Shown: positions 1 to 8,855 of the stretch, one piece after another
How positions within the stretch are numbered: position 1 is the first letter of the stretch
Layout of the letters: each line of letters starts with the position of its first letter
Assembly (NCBI GenBank): GCA_022510625.1
Contig: JAFLTD010000011.1
Span: forward strand, 1-46,252
Origin: Lachnospiraceae bacterium
GTDB lineage: Bacteria > Bacillota > Clostridia > Lachnospirales > Lachnospiraceae
Length of the DNA: 46,252 nucleotides
Direction of reading: 5' to 3'
Notes under the pieces: model-generated
Databases searched by the model: none
What the model saw: the letters and a program-made list of their open reading frames with translations, nothing else
What the model was told of the DNA's origin: nothing
Program-made: the position numbers and the translations under genes

Positions 1-1187
1 GCAATATCGGTAATCAACGCGGTTGCTTCTTTAATCTTCTGTGCAGATTCATTTGTCATATTAGTCTGCTCATAGATAATATCGATAGACGAACTTGTTT
101 TCTTATTGGTAGCCTGCAGTTCTCGAAGTGCCTGAATTGCAGCCTCACCGCGCTCTTTCATGGATTGTGCGCTCGTATTTAAGCTGCCCAACTCATCTAC
201 TGTCTCTTCAATCATATTACCCATCGTGAGGATATTGTCTGATGCATCCTGTGTCTCCTGAGCCTGATTGGTGGCACCGATTGCGATCTCACCGATCGCC
301 TTCTCCATCTGATCCACATGGTCACTTGTATCATCAGTCTTTACGCTCAGCGTCTTGGCCTCATCTAACAGACGATCGCTGACACTCTTAATCTCAGCAA
401 CAATAACCTTCAATTCTTCTCTAACCTTCTTAACGGTTCTGCAGATTTCACCGATCTCATCCGTACCGCCAAGCAATTCGTCACCAAACAAGAAATTGAG
501 TTTACCTTCTGCCAACTGTCTCAGACCACCGATACATGCATGAAGTTTCTTGGACAGTCCGCCTACTACGATAAGAATGATTATCACACTTATAACAATG
601 ATGCCAATGACTATACCTGCGATCATGAACATAATTTCATTAATCTGGGCCTTCGCATCCTTATTCGGTATGATGGCAGATACGATACCAACGACCTGTC
701 CCGTGGTCTGGTCGGTAAGCGGTACATAATAACCGAAATAAGTGTTTCCTCGAACCGTGACATTCGTGTTGAAATAATCCTGTCCCTTATTCAGCACATT
801 CTCGATAACGTTCGGATCATCTGCCTCTGTTCTTATGGCACGCTCCCCATTATCAGTTAAAACGGATGTCATATAACGCATTCTTCCATAAAAAACAGTA
901 ATATCCGTATTGGAAACTACCTTCAATTCATCTGCCATCCCTGTAAATTTGGTAATATCAAAGTCACCTTTGTACAGGTCATCATTCTCACCGATATAGT
1001 ACGGGTCATCGTTAAGCTGTTCCATGGATTTAACAATTGATGTGGCTGAGCCTCGCAATCCATTCGCAATCGTCTCTGTCACAACATCGGTAACCTTAAT
1101 ATGACTGACGACCAGAACCGCGATTCCCAGTACCAATAACGGCAAAACAGCAAGTATCAAGACTTTCTGACTTACACTCAATTTCAT
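1..1187 (-). CDS. Methyl-accepting chemotaxis protein, C-terminus cut by window edge
   Basis: Transmembrane chemoreceptor that would pass an extracellular signal to the CheA/CheW array. About 395 residues are visible. The start follows GGAGG about 9 bases upstream of ATG at 1187. Residues 8-28 form a first membrane segment. Residues 30-183 are an extracellular Cache-like sensor containing the stretch TYFGYYVPLTD. Residues 185-210 are a second membrane segment, followed by a HAMP linker (KLHACIGGLRQLAEGKL) and the start of the helical signalling domain. The conserved signalling tip and the stop lie beyond base 1. I cannot name the ligand. A second, distinct receptor is encoded at 4655-6358. 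Confidence 0.93.
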   Translation of the reverse strand, partial: MKLSVSQKVLILAVLPLLVLGIAVLVVSHIKVTDVVTETIANGLRGSATSIVKSMEQLNDDPYYIGENDDLYKGDFDITKFTGMADELKVVSNTDITVFYGRMRYMTSVLTDNGERAIRTEADDPNVIENVLNKGQDYFNTNVTVRGNTYFGYYVPLTDQTTGQVVGIVSAIIPNKDAKAQINEIMFMIAGIVIGIIVISVIIILIVVGGLSKKLHACIGGLRQLAEGKLNFLFGDELLGGTDEIGEICRTVKKVREELKVIVAEIKSVSDRLLDEAKTLSVKTDDTSDHVDQMEKAIGEIAIGATNQAQETQDASDNILTMGNMIEETVDELGSLNTSAQSMKERGEAAIQALRELQATNKKTSSSIDIIYEQTNMTNESAQKIKEATALITDI

Positions 1188-1282
1188 AACCACATATCCT
1201 CCAGATTGTATTATGTGTAATCTAATGTATTGTAATAGAATCATTCGAGACAATTACGCAACAAAGAATTCACGCCACGTCT

Positions 1283-1310
1283 ATTATACCACATAATAAT
1301 AATATTGAAA
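1283..1310 (-). promoter_or_regulatory. Putative promoter of the chemoreceptor gene
   Basis: Reading the minus strand, TGGTATAAT at 1291-1283 is an extended -10 box, about 95 bases upstream of the start codon. The -35 (TTTCAA, 16-base spacer) is poor. The rest of the 1188-1443 gap is AT-rich and I see no other gene in it. Confidence 0.45.
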
Positions 1311-1443
1311 GCGAAATTTCTGATTTTGCCCAAAAATTTTTATGATTTTGTTATAAAAAGACTTGTCTCGGTGCAATAGGACAATCTTAAGCATCGTCAA
1401 ACACCTCATCCAAGATTTCGTCATAAGATGTCGAAAATTAGCG

Positions 1444-1896
1444 CTATAGCTTATACTGCATGAATTTTCCATTCTTCATAAATCCAAAATTACTGTATAG
1501 CAGTACACCCATATCAGAAGCCGTTATCTGCACAGAGCCGCATCCATATTCTTTTGCTTCATTCACCACTCTGGAAAGCAGTTCTTTGGCTATGCCTTTT
1601 CTTCTGTAGGCTTTATCAGTAAACATACTCGACAGAATCCCTATTCTGCCGCTTGGGCAGCTAAAATACGGCGGTTTCTCCACAAATGACATTCCACTTG
1701 TGCCAATAATTTTATCATCATCAACGGCAATCCATGACACAAAAGTTCCATCCGACATATGCCGCTTGTAATAATCATACAACGCAGGACGAATATCAAT
1801 GTCCTCTTTTCCCCCTTCCTCCCGCAACTGTATAATTCTCATTTCTATGAATGTATTCAGATCTTCTTTAGTCAACTTTCTATATTGAATGTTCAT
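1444..1896 (-). CDS. GNAT family N-acetyltransferase
   Basis: Small acetyl-CoA-dependent acetyltransferase of about 150 residues, a normal length for a single GNAT domain. The acetyl-CoA loop is seen as YRRKGIAKELLSRVV in the middle. A core strand (GSVQITAS) and a C-terminal YSNFGFMKNGKFM segment are typical of the fold. The open frame extends upstream to 1917, but a GGAGG six bases before the ATG at 1896 marks that Met as the start. The ATG lies one base after the stop of the upstream DUF3781-like gene, so the two are translationally coupled. The substrate cannot be told from sequence. Confidence 0.88.
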   Translation of the reverse strand: MNIQYRKLTKEDLNTFIEMRIIQLREEGGKEDIDIRPALYDYYKRHMSDGTFVSWIAVDDDKIIGTSGMSFVEKPPYFSCPSGRIGILSSMFTDKAYRRKGIAKELLSRVVNEAKEYGCGSVQITASDMGVLLYSNFGFMKNGKFMQYKL

Positions 1897-1897
1897 A

Positions 1898-2110
1898 TCA
1901 ATCCTCCCAGAAACCATCCCCGGTTTTATATATTATATTTTGACCTATTCTGCAAATCAATTGTCTTTCGATGTGCGTACTTTCATCTAATATCTTAATT
2001 CTGCACCATTCTACGACATCATCTGTTTCAATGAATAAATTTCTCTTTATGCATTCTACGCCCAATACAGTTGTATGAGGTTTGTCGATATTTTCAATTA
2101 AATCGTTCAT
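1898..2110 (-). CDS. Small DUF3781-like protein
   Basis: A 70-residue protein. Its first half (MNDLIENIDKPHTTVLGVE, then a DDVVEWC motif) resembles what I remember of the DUF3781 family, whose function is unknown. Family members usually continue with a Trp/Tyr-rich strand region. Here the C-terminus diverges after the ERQLICRIG segment, so this may be a shortened or variant member. The gene ends inside the ribosome binding site of the following acetyltransferase. The family label is from memory. Confidence 0.6.
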   Translation of the reverse strand: MNDLIENIDKPHTTVLGVECIKRNLFIETDDVVEWCRIKILDESTHIERQLICRIGQNIIYKTGDGFWED

Positions 2111-2139
2111 TACTGGCCTCTCAAAATAATGATTTTCCG

Positions 2140-2718
2140 TTATTCAGCTTCAATCTTCCTCATATACCTCTCCCACACCTGAGGAAATTTGTTTCTTACA
2201 AACACTGCATATGAACAATCGGGATTCTTAATCATATCCTTTTCTTCCAAGTAGTCTGCAATCGAGGAATACCACCAGTCTAACTGCTGCTCCGTTTTAT
2301 CTTCAAAACGACCCAAGCGCATCTTCCCTTGTCTCATATACTCTAAAAACAATTCGTATGCATTCTCAATTCTAATGCTGTTGACCACTTCAATCGGCTC
2401 TGTTGCCAATCTTGCACAAGGAATATTTTTAAAGGGTATTACCTGCCTATCATCCGCCTCTACCTCATAGATGTATCCGCTGACACCTTCAGACACTTGT
2501 CTTAAAGCATCAGGATACAATTCATGATAAATAGGTATATCACTATCCTTGTCAAATCCGTATGGAAACCAATAATAAGGTCTCTCAACAGCATTACAAA
2601 GATAAAATGCCGCCACAACATCAATGGTGGTCATATAGACATATGGACGTTCATGGTCCGCTTGTTTGGGTTCTAAAATTGGAATACCCCCTATATTACT
2701 TCCATGATACAGCTTCAT
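2140..2718 (-). CDS. ADP-ribosyltransferase-like protein (hypothetical)
   Basis: About 192 residues with no signal peptide. The N-terminus MKLYHGS, followed after about 20 residues by VYMTTIDVVAAFY, resembles the opening strands of ADP-ribosyltransferase-fold proteins (a His in the first strand, then a hydrophobic strand with Thr and a helix). I see no clear catalytic Glu motif, so enzymatic activity is inference. An in-frame ATG at 2724 directly abuts the GGGG of the ribosome binding site; the second ATG at 2718 has a proper six-base spacing and is preferred. The gene lies between the XRE regulator and the DUF3781-like gene. It could be a stand-alone regulatory enzyme or a toxin-like protein. 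Confidence 0.6.
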   Translation of the reverse strand: MKLYHGSNIGGIPILEPKQADHERPYVYMTTIDVVAAFYLCNAVERPYYWFPYGFDKDSDIPIYHELYPDALRQVSEGVSGYIYEVEADDRQVIPFKNIPCARLATEPIEVVNSIRIENAYELFLEYMRQGKMRLGRFEDKTEQQLDWWYSSIADYLEEKDMIKNPDCSYAVFVRNKFPQVWERYMRKIEAE

Positions 2719-2730
2719 GTTCATCCCCTC

Positions 2731-3615
2731 TTATTTCTTATATGCAATCCCCTTTTTTCTATTCCAGATGTAAGCCTGGTAACCCAACAGGAAAACCAGC
2801 GACAACCTTCCCAGATAATATACGATCAGCATAATATGACCCCGGTATGATGTGCCGATAAGTGCTACCGGCCAAACATTCGATGCAATCCTTTCCGCAA
2901 GCTGAACAACTTGATATACACAAATAATCACAATTCCTCCGTACAGCAATTTGCGCCTCTTTATATAGAAGAAAAGCCAAATATATATCGCATACAGCAG
3001 CCCAATGACAGCCGCCGATATACTGCCAATCACTCCGCTCTCCGCACTAAAACCCTCAGACACCATCTCATAAGACCACGCAAATATCATGATATTCGCA
3101 AAAGCAGCCGCTATATACGGAACTGCCATAATACATCCCGTTATCTTTGCTCCGAGTCTACGCCGGACAGACATAATCAGTCCCACAAATCCCGCTGCAA
3201 AAATCAAAAAATTTGATACGACAGCGCCTAAAGTCACGTAATCGCCATACCCAAATCTTCCCGCTGCAATACGTTTCACCATATCTGTCAAAATATCCTT
3301 CTCAAAAATACACACCGTCAGATAGGATACGGTGGCAATCGCGTACAGAACAATCTGGATTCCGTGCTCTGCAGGCTTTTCCGATATGGACGTATTTCCA
3401 AGATTTTCCTGCAGTTCTTCACCGGACAACAATTCGTCAACCGACACATCCAGTACCTGCGCAATCTTCTTCGCGGTAAGCAGATCCGGGTATCTTGCCC
3501 CGTGCTCCCATCTGGAGACTGCCTGGCGTGTGACATAGAGCTTATCCGCCAAAGACTGCTGCGTCATTCCTTTTTCTTCCCGAAGCTGTTTGATCTTTTC
3601 ACCAAAATTAACCAT
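2731..3615 (-). CDS. XRE-family regulator with C-terminal membrane domain
   Basis: 294 residues. Residues 1-65 are a Cro/C1-type helix-turn-helix (MTQQSLADKLYVTRQAVSRW is the recognition region). The rest holds about six hydrophobic segments separated by short loops, so the protein should be a membrane-tethered DNA-binding regulator. A GGAG nine bases before the ATG supports the start. Such proteins often sense membrane or envelope conditions, but no ligand is evident. The next gene downstream (2718) begins 12 bases after its stop and is probably co-transcribed. Confidence 0.85.
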   Translation of the reverse strand: MVNFGEKIKQLREEKGMTQQSLADKLYVTRQAVSRWEHGARYPDLLTAKKIAQVLDVSVDELLSGEELQENLGNTSISEKPAEHGIQIVLYAIATVSYLTVCIFEKDILTDMVKRIAAGRFGYGDYVTLGAVVSNFLIFAAGFVGLIMSVRRRLGAKITGCIMAVPYIAAAFANIMIFAWSYEMVSEGFSAESGVIGSISAAVIGLLYAIYIWLFFYIKRRKLLYGGIVIICVYQVVQLAERIASNVWPVALIGTSYRGHIMLIVYYLGRLSLVFLLGYQAYIWNRKKGIAYKK

Positions 3616-3744
3616 GAGATGTGCTCCTTTGCTCTTTATATGATTCGAGTTTTATTGACTCCATTGTAGCAAAGCGTCTTCTTTTTATAAAGAAACGTCT
3701 CGACTTTCAATGTAAACAGCTTGGTAACATCCCGTATATACCGT

Positions 3745-3781
3745 ATATATAAAAAGAACCGTCTGTCGCCAAACAGTTCTT
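3745..3781 (-). terminator. Intrinsic terminator of the chemoreceptor-STAS-kinase operon
   Basis: On the minus strand AAGAACTGT pairs with ACGGTTCTT (one wobble) and is followed by TTTTTATATATA. It lies about 60 bases after the kinase stop codon. Confidence 0.75.
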
Positions 3782-3843
3782 AATATTTAAAACATCATCT
3801 TGTGCCCAAAATAAGCTTCCGGACATTGCAGTTCAGACAGCAT

Positions 3844-4251
3844 TTAAATATGCTTCTTAATACGAAGAATATTCTGCCCGTTCTTATACTCATATGTAAT
3901 TTCATCCATACTCTTCTTGACCATATAGATGCCCAGTCCGCCGATCTCCCTTTCTTCCGCAGAAAGCGTGGTGTCAGGGTCCGCCTTAGCCAGCGGATCG
4001 TACTGCACACCGTTGTCAATAAAGGTTATGATAACAGCCATAGGGTCTTTCACAACCTCCACACGCACGGTTGCAGGTCCCACATCGGGATTATAGGCAT
4101 AATGCGCAATATTGCCAAACAGTTCGTCGATGGCAATATCAATCTGCATCTGCGCTTTCACGGGACATCCCAGTTCCTCAAGCTGCTCATCCACAAAAGC
4201 CGTGACACGGGTTATATTGTCAACAGTAGCATCAATCGTCAGTTCTTTCAT
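3844..4251 (-). CDS. RsbW/SpoIIAB-like anti-sigma serine kinase
   Basis: 135-residue GHKL-type ATPase of the anti-sigma factor family. The N box is DELFGNIAHYAY near residues 43-54. The G1 box is DNGVQYDPL and the G2 box GGLGIYMVKK. In known partner-switch systems such a kinase binds a sigma factor or other target and phosphorylates a STAS antagonist, and the gene just upstream (4312-4608) encodes a STAS protein. A good AGGAG precedes the ATG by eight bases. No sigma factor or PP2C phosphatase is encoded nearby, so the controlled target is unknown. Confidence 0.9.
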   Translation of the reverse strand: MKELTIDATVDNITRVTAFVDEQLEELGCPVKAQMQIDIAIDELFGNIAHYAYNPDVGPATVRVEVVKDPMAVIITFIDNGVQYDPLAKADPDTTLSAEEREIGGLGIYMVKKSMDEITYEYKNGQNILRIKKHI

Positions 4252-4311
4252 CCGGAATTCTCCTACATATTTTCTCTATACACAAAACTATCTAATCTAA
4301 TGCACTATGCC

Positions 4312-4608
4312 TCACTCAATTGTCAGAATATCCACAAATCCTGTCATTTCAAAGACCTCCATGATTGTCTCATTTACATTGCGGATTATCATTTTCCCCT
4401 GTTTATTCATCACTTTTTGTGTCGACAGTAGAATTCGCAGTCCGGCCGAAGAAAGGTACTCCAGCTCTTTAAAATCTATCACTAACGTTGTACAGTCGCC
4501 AATGCTGTTTTTAAGCTCCTCATCCAGCTGCGGTGCCGTCGTGGTATCCAGTCGTCCCTCAAGCGCTATGCTTAAGGAAGTTCCGTCTACTGTTTTGCTG
4601 ATGTTCAT
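4312..4608 (-). CDS. STAS-domain anti-sigma factor antagonist
   Basis: 98-residue single STAS domain of the SpoIIAA/RsbV type. It shows LEGRLDTTTAPQLDEEL near the N-terminus and the conserved YLSSAGLR loop at residues 51-58, where the kinase of these pairs usually phosphorylates a Ser. GGAGG lies seven bases before the ATG. The gene sits 46 bases after the chemoreceptor and 60 bases before its probable partner kinase, all on the minus strand and with one terminator after the kinase. Confidence 0.93.
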   Translation of the reverse strand: MNISKTVDGTSLSIALEGRLDTTTAPQLDEELKNSIGDCTTLVIDFKELEYLSSAGLRILLSTQKVMNKQGKMIIRNVNETIMEVFEMTGFVDILTIE

Positions 4609-4654
4609 AAGTTATCCTCCAAAATGCTTATTTATATGCTCTATTTGACAACCG

Positions 4655-6358
4655 TCAAACACGATAACCGTTTAAATGATTGTTCATATCGGAGATAGCG
4701 GCAAATGTCTCCTCTGTGGACATACCGATATTCTTCATATCCGCATCCATTGAAGACAATACTGTGGATACATTGATGATCTCATCGCTGTTTTCTTCAG
4801 ATGCTGCACTAACAGCCAATATCGCATCCTTAATTTCTTCCAGTGATTTTGCATACTGCTCTGTTTTCTGCTGCAGCTGTTCCATGGAACCCTGAATATT
4901 GTTCGACTGTTCCGTAAAGTTAAGAGAAATATCATCAAACTTTGCATAATCCGCCGTAACCTCTTCGCGCAGTACCTGAAGCATCCGGTCAGCCAGACTG
5001 TTAAGTCCCTGTATCGCCTCCACCACATCATTGCTCATCTTCTGAATTTCATTCGCGGCGTCATTGGTGCTGTTGGCCAGTTCACCGATCTCCGTTGCCA
5101 CGACAGCAAAACCTTTGCCCGCTTCCCCGGCCCTGGCAGCTTCTATGGAAGCGTTTAGTGCCAATAGGTTCGTCTGGTTGGAAATTCTCAAAATTGCATC
5201 GGACAATTCCTTGATCCGCAAAACGGCATCTGCCTTTTCCTTTTCCTGTCGCAGACTCTGTGACATAGCCTCCGCGTTGTCATATACCTGAGCGGATGAG
5301 GTTTTGGCCGTATCATTGAGCTCTTTGGAAGAAATGTTGATCTCCCGCAGAGAAGCAGTGTTGCTTGTAACAATATCAACTAAGTTCTTGATATCACCGT
5401 ACACAAAATCCACCCGTTCACCGGCAGTCGCAATGGATGCGGATATTTCCTCGGAAGATGCCACGATGGAATTCACTGCGTCATTAATATCGGTAATCCT
5501 TGAGACGGAACCCGAAACATGGGTGTTGATATCTCCCATTTTCGACCCGATATTGTCGGAACCGCTCTTGATCTCCCTGACCGTATTTCCGGTTTTCGTA
5601 AGGAGCTTATTCAAGTTGTTGCCGATAACTTCCAACTCGTCACCGGAATTGATATCCAAGACCTTAGTCAGATCGCCGTCGTCGGATGCAACCTCCATGA
5701 TCTTATCATTGACTTTGTTAAAATTGCGCCTCATCTTAATCGCCATGACAAGCGCTACCAGAACCGCAAACAGAACGCCGACAATCACCGCTTTCACAAG
5801 ATTGCTCACTAGACTGTTCAACGCATTCTGTATAGACAAAGCTTCGTAATCCACAGCCACCATTCCCAACACCTGTCCATTGTAGGAAATCGGAGCATAG
5901 CCGCTGTAGAACGTACCCCACTCATCGACAATCGGCTGATCCGTCACCGATACATGTCCTTGCATCGCCTCAAACATGGCATCGTCTACTTCATAATCTT
6001 CACCGTATTCTCCCGGTTCCTCCGGATCCGTATCGACGACAAACTGAAAACCGTTGGCTCCATCCGGCATCAGCGTATAGATATAGGCTACGGATTCTCC
6101 TTCCAAGAAAAAGCTCAAACAATCTTTGACCGTCAAGAGCGCTTCCTCGTCACCCTCCACCGCTCTGGCAAAGGTCTCCCCATCCACATTTGCTGCACCC
6201 ATGACAGCAATTTCCATCACATCATTCTTATTCTTACTCTGCAGGAAAGATGACATTGTCAGATAAGAGATAATCCCCACGATCAGCGCAACCACAAGCG
6301 CCGCACCAAGAATTATCAAGAAAAACTGCACTGCAATACTGACTTTTCTGGTCTTCAT
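4655..6358 (-). CDS. Methyl-accepting chemotaxis protein linked to a STAS/kinase pair
   Basis: 567-residue receptor. Membrane segments lie at about residues 8-31 and 187-207 and flank a Cache-like extracellular sensor ([13 protein letters not shown], then [10 protein letters not shown]). A HAMP linker follows. The cytoplasmic signalling coiled coil carries the conserved tip [20 protein letters not shown] and [15 protein letters not shown]. No C-terminal CheR-docking pentapeptide is visible. A GGAGG ten bases before the ATG fits the start. It leads an operon with a STAS protein and an RsbW-like kinase, which suggests the receptor feeds a partner switch rather than, or as well as, flagellar chemotaxis. 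That link is inference. Confidence 0.95.
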   Translation of the reverse strand: MKTRKVSIAVQFFLIILGAALVVALIVGIISYLTMSSFLQSKNKNDVMEIAVMGAANVDGETFARAVEGDEEALLTVKDCLSFFLEGESVAYIYTLMPDGANGFQFVVDTDPEEPGEYGEDYEVDDAMFEAMQGHVSVTDQPIVDEWGTFYSGYAPISYNGQVLGMVAVDYEALSIQNALNSLVSNLVKAVIVGVLFAVLVALVMAIKMRRNFNKVNDKIMEVASDDGDLTKVLDINSGDELEVIGNNLNKLLTKTGNTVREIKSGSDNIGSKMGDINTHVSGSVSRITDINDAVNSIVASSEEISASIATAGERVDFVYGDIKNLVDIVTSNTASLREINISSKELNDTAKTSSAQVYDNAEAMSQSLRQEKEKADAVLRIKELSDAILRISNQTNLLALNASIEAARAGEAGKGFAVVATEIGELANSTNDAANEIQKMSNDVVEAIQGLNSLADRMLQVLREEVTADYAKFDDISLNFTEQSNNIQGSMEQLQQKTEQYAKSLEEIKDAILAVSAASEENSDEIINVSTVLSSMDADMKNIGMSTEETFAAISDMNNHLNGYRV

Positions 6359-6402
6359 ATTCCGACATCCTCCTTCATTTCCTTTATACAGATTCTTTCG
6401 AT

Positions 6403-6431
6403 ATTATACCATTAAATTCGACACTTAACAA
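6403..6431 (-). promoter_or_regulatory. Sigma-A-type promoter of the chemoreceptor operon
   Basis: Minus strand: TTGTTA, a 17-base spacer, then TATAAT with an extended TGG element. It lies about 45 bases upstream of the start codon. Confidence 0.75.
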
Positions 6432-6551
6432 GGTACCTTCTCATTCCGTGCTCGATCATCTACATATTTCGAAGAATATACCGTTTATGCAAAACTCTTC
6501 CGTTATGGTATAGTTTGTGTGCTATGCATATTAGACTGCAAGAGAACCTCA

Positions 6552-6582
6552 TAAAAAATGGGGCGGGATATTTTCCTGCCCC
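6552..6582 (-). terminator. Intrinsic terminator after the nitroreductase gene
   Basis: On the minus strand GGGGCAGG pairs with CCCGCCCC (one mismatch) around an eight-base loop. An ATTTTTTAT run follows. It begins about 22 bases after the nitroreductase stop. Confidence 0.8.
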
Positions 6583-6604
6583 TATAACAGTTTTAGTTTC
6601 TCTC

Positions 6605-7135
6605 CTACAGATAAGTCACCTGTCTGTCCACCTCAAACTCATGCTGTTCTTTGCTCACTGCCTTGTGTCCGAGGGCGATTGCCACCTGAAATTCATAGCC
6701 CTCCGGGAACCTCAGGGCTTTTGCAAAGTACTCTTTCTTATCCCCGTAAAGCGGGTCCTTGATACAGCCTATTATCAAACTTCCGAGTCCCATAGCTTCC
6801 GCCGCAATGGCAATGTTCTCCACGGCAATACCCGCATCCACCTTGCTCCAGTAAAATGATGCATCCGCGCTCAAAATAAACACCGTCGGCGCCCCGCAAT
6901 AGAAATTATTCTGCGGATTCGTGAGCTGCATGCACTCGTTTTTCACTTCTTCCAGTTCCCCAAGAATGGGATTGTCACCGTCCACTACCGTAATGTGGAT
7001 TTCCTGTTTGTTGGCGGCTGTCGGCGCCTGTAAACCGGCTAAAACCAACTGTTCCACTTCCTCTGTGGTAAGTTTCTTCTCCGTGTAACCGCGAGTAGAA
7101 CTTCTCTTTGCGATCGCATTCAATACTTCACTCAT
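6605..7135 (-). CDS. Nitroreductase-family FMN oxidoreductase
   Basis: 176 residues, the short end of the nitroreductase family. The N-terminal RSSTRGYTEKKLT is the usual FMN-contacting R-S-x-R region. APTAANKQE follows near residue 37, and a GLGSLIIGCI segment in the second half matches the family's second FMN loop. These enzymes use NAD(P)H to reduce nitro or quinone-like compounds; the physiological substrate is not predictable. GGAGGG precedes the ATG. The gene starts 60 bases after mazF and has its own terminator. Confidence 0.9.
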   Translation of the reverse strand: MSEVLNAIAKRSSTRGYTEKKLTTEEVEQLVLAGLQAPTAANKQEIHITVVDGDNPILGELEEVKNECMQLTNPQNNFYCGAPTVFILSADASFYWSKVDAGIAVENIAIAAEAMGLGSLIIGCIKDPLYGDKKEYFAKALRFPEGYEFQVAIALGHKAVSKEQHEFEVDRQVTYL

Positions 7136-7195
7136 TATTAACCCTCCACTGAATATTAGTATCCTCTAAATTATATGGATTTTTTAAGCACATTT

Positions 7196-7492
7196 CTAAT
7201 AATCAAAAATACTTTGAATGGCATCAGTGATATTTATGATCTCAGGATAATGGATTTGTCCAATCTTTTTATAACTTCTATAACGCAAATCTAACAATCT
7301 CATCTGCTCACACATTACAATACCGCATACATCATCTGCTTCTACCTCTATATGCAAAGGATCAAGGAATGTATCTTGCACAATCGGACACAGGACAGCC
7401 TGCTCCGTGGAATTGAAAAAATTCTTACTGACAACGAGAAATTTCTCTTTCATATTTTCAACAGCCAGGATATCTCCCTGCTCAATTGCCAT
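7196..7492 (-). CDS. mazF: MazF/PemK-type toxin (probable endoribonuclease)
   Basis: 98-residue small toxin-like protein. It begins with EQGDILAVENMKEKFLVVS, matching the first strands of the PemK/MazF fold, and continues with VLCPIVQDTF and DLRYRSYKKIG. The sequence is more divergent than typical MazF, so the family call rests partly on context: the gene begins three bases after the stop of a clear MazE-like antitoxin. Members cut mRNA at short sequence motifs. The target motif cannot be inferred. Confidence 0.75.
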   Translation of the reverse strand: MAIEQGDILAVENMKEKFLVVSKNFFNSTEQAVLCPIVQDTFLDPLHIEVEADDVCGIVMCEQMRLLDLRYRSYKKIGQIHYPEIINITDAIQSIFDY

Positions 7493-7495
7493 GTT

Positions 7496-7741
7496 TTACC
7501 ACCTTTCCCGTCCCACGGGTTCACCCCAATCAAATTCTTCATACGGACCGAGTTTTCCTCCGTATTCCTTGGCGCGTTCTTCTAAAGTACGATGTTGCTG
7601 CTTAGCTTTTTTAAGTATTATATTCCCGTCAACCAATTCAATATTAAGAAAGTCATTATTCTGAATCCCTGCCAACGCAAGTAATTCTTTTGACAATCTG
7701 ATTCCCTGACTGTTACCCCATGATTTTACCTGAGCAATCAT
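7496..7741 (-). CDS. mazE: MazE/AbrB-type antitoxin
   Basis: 81-residue antitoxin. The N-terminal swapped-hairpin DNA-binding domain is recognisable from VKSWGNSQGIRLSKELL, followed by IILKKAKQQHRTLEERAKEY and an acidic, aromatic toxin-binding tail (YEEFDWGEPVG). A longer open frame reaches 7885, but GGAGG eight bases before the ATG at 7741 and the start of the AbrB fold there set the true start. It presumably represses its own promoter, where a palindrome overlaps the -10 box. Confidence 0.92.
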   Translation of the reverse strand: MIAQVKSWGNSQGIRLSKELLALAGIQNNDFLNIELVDGNIILKKAKQQHRTLEERAKEYGGKLGPYEEFDWGEPVGRERW

Positions 7742-7758
7742 ACTATCGCCTCCTTGTT

Positions 7759-7795
7759 TATACATAGTATATACCTCGATTATTTTTTTAGTCAA
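7759..7795 (-). promoter_or_regulatory. mazEF promoter with overlapping palindromic operator
   Basis: Minus strand TTGACT, 18-base spacer, TATACT at 7795-7766. A perfect TATAC-ATA-GTATA palindrome at 7759-7771 covers the -10 box and is a natural site for MazE autorepression. The operator role is inferred. Confidence 0.65.
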
Positions 7796-7865
7796 GAAAA
7801 ATATGGGGATCAATACTTGAATTGACCGGAGCGTTTCAGCGCAAACCCACCCAAACTGAGTACCA

Positions 7866-8855
7866 TCATGGTCGCATCGTTTCAAAAAACGTTAAATCCA
7901 GCTGTTTCACTTGCGCCAGATAATCCTCCATCATCTCCCACGGCACGTCCCCATTCTCAAATTCCATCCACTCACTCTCGTCTATCTTATACTCGCCTGT
8001 CGTGTTGTGAAACCAGCCCCAGTTCCCTTCTGCAAGCCAATATTCTTTAAATGAATCATCCCGGTAATCCGAAAAATAGTAATCTATTGCCTCAATGCTG
8101 ATTCCGTCCTCGACCATACGATAGGTTGCAAATGTGGTATATGCCGCACCACCCGAACCTTCGTAATAAAAAGTACCGTCATTTAGCAGATAGTATCTGT
8201 TCCTCGCCCATCCGTCTATGACTAGGACAGGCTTGCCATCAAGAAGTGAATACATTGTAAGAATTCTGTTATCCCATCTGTCGCTTTCTTTGTTCGTGTC
8301 CATGATAATCAGTTCTTCAATTCCGTTGCCATCTACATCATAAAAAGTATATCCGATACTAGCTAAAGATTCGTCTGTACTGCGACCTATACCGGCTTCC
8401 CAGATTCCTACAGAGGTAAATATATCATCGGCTTCAACAAGATTTGCTCCCCGATTAGTGATCACTGTATAAGCATTATCCAAGATATCCTGATAAGTAT
8501 TACAAGGCTTTAAATAGATTGTATCGGGTTCGTCTGAATCGTCCGATTCTGTTGCTTCAGATGAATTCTCTGCCGAATTATCTGTCTGTGATGTTTCATC
8601 TGTCTTTTCTGATGTATTGTCCGGCTGTGCTGTATCAGTCATATCTTCTGCTTTATCATCTTCTTGTTCTGTCTCACTTGAGTTTCCCGTACTGTCATCT
8701 CCCACCGATTCAACTTCGCTATTGTCGCTATCTTTTTCAGTGGAATCTTCCTCCAATTGCACCAATTCTGCATATTCCGGTAAATCAGCCTTGTCCCCAC
8801 ATGCGGTTAACATAACAACACATGAAAGTAATAGAACAATTTTAATTCTGAGCAC
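7866..8855 (-). CDS. Lipoprotein with Ser/Asp/Glu-rich linker and C-terminal globular domain
   Basis: Secreted lipoprotein of about 329 residues. The lipobox is VVMLTAC, with the lipidated Cys near residue 18. A low-complexity linker of about 90 residues rich in S, T, E and D follows. The globular part contains a DVDGNGIEEL motif like calcium-binding or FG-GAP loops and many aromatic residues. The frame is open to 8885, but a GTG at 8855 with GGAGG nine bases upstream gives a cleaner signal peptide; ATG at 8885 is the alternative. The gene overlaps the end of the upstream acetyltransferase by 14 bases. Function is unknown. Confidence 0.8.
   Translation of the reverse strand: MLRIKIVLLLSCVVMLTACGDKADLPEYAELVQLEEDSTEKDSDNSEVESVGDDSTGNSSETEQEDDKAEDMTDTAQPDNTSEKTDETSQTDNSAENSSEATESDDSDEPDTIYLKPCNTYQDILDNAYTVITNRGANLVEADDIFTSVGIWEAGIGRSTDESLASIGYTFYDVDGNGIEELIIMDTNKESDRWDNRILTMYSLLDGKPVLVIDGWARNRYYLLNDGTFYYEGSGGAAYTTFATYRMVEDGISIEAIDYYFSDYRDDSFKEYWLAEGNWGWFHNTTGEYKIDESEWMEFENGDVPWEMMEDYLAQVKQLDLTFFETMRP

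Noticed and set aside
1388..1436. Possible coding remnant ending SYDEILDEVFDDA
   Set aside because: Only about 17 codons look protein-like and there is no start or ribosome site; too short to call.
3660..3710. XRE operator dyad near AGCGTCTTCTTT/AAAGAAACGTCT
   Set aside because: The arms match only with shifts, so it is too weak to list as a site.
5304..5849. Plus-strand open frame of 181 codons
   Set aside because: Antisense to the chemoreceptor coiled coil; repetitive heptad coding often leaves long reverse frames.
6505..6520. TGGTATAGT extended -10 on the plus strand
   Set aside because: No plus-strand gene or structured RNA follows, and a terminator for the opposite strand lies just beyond.
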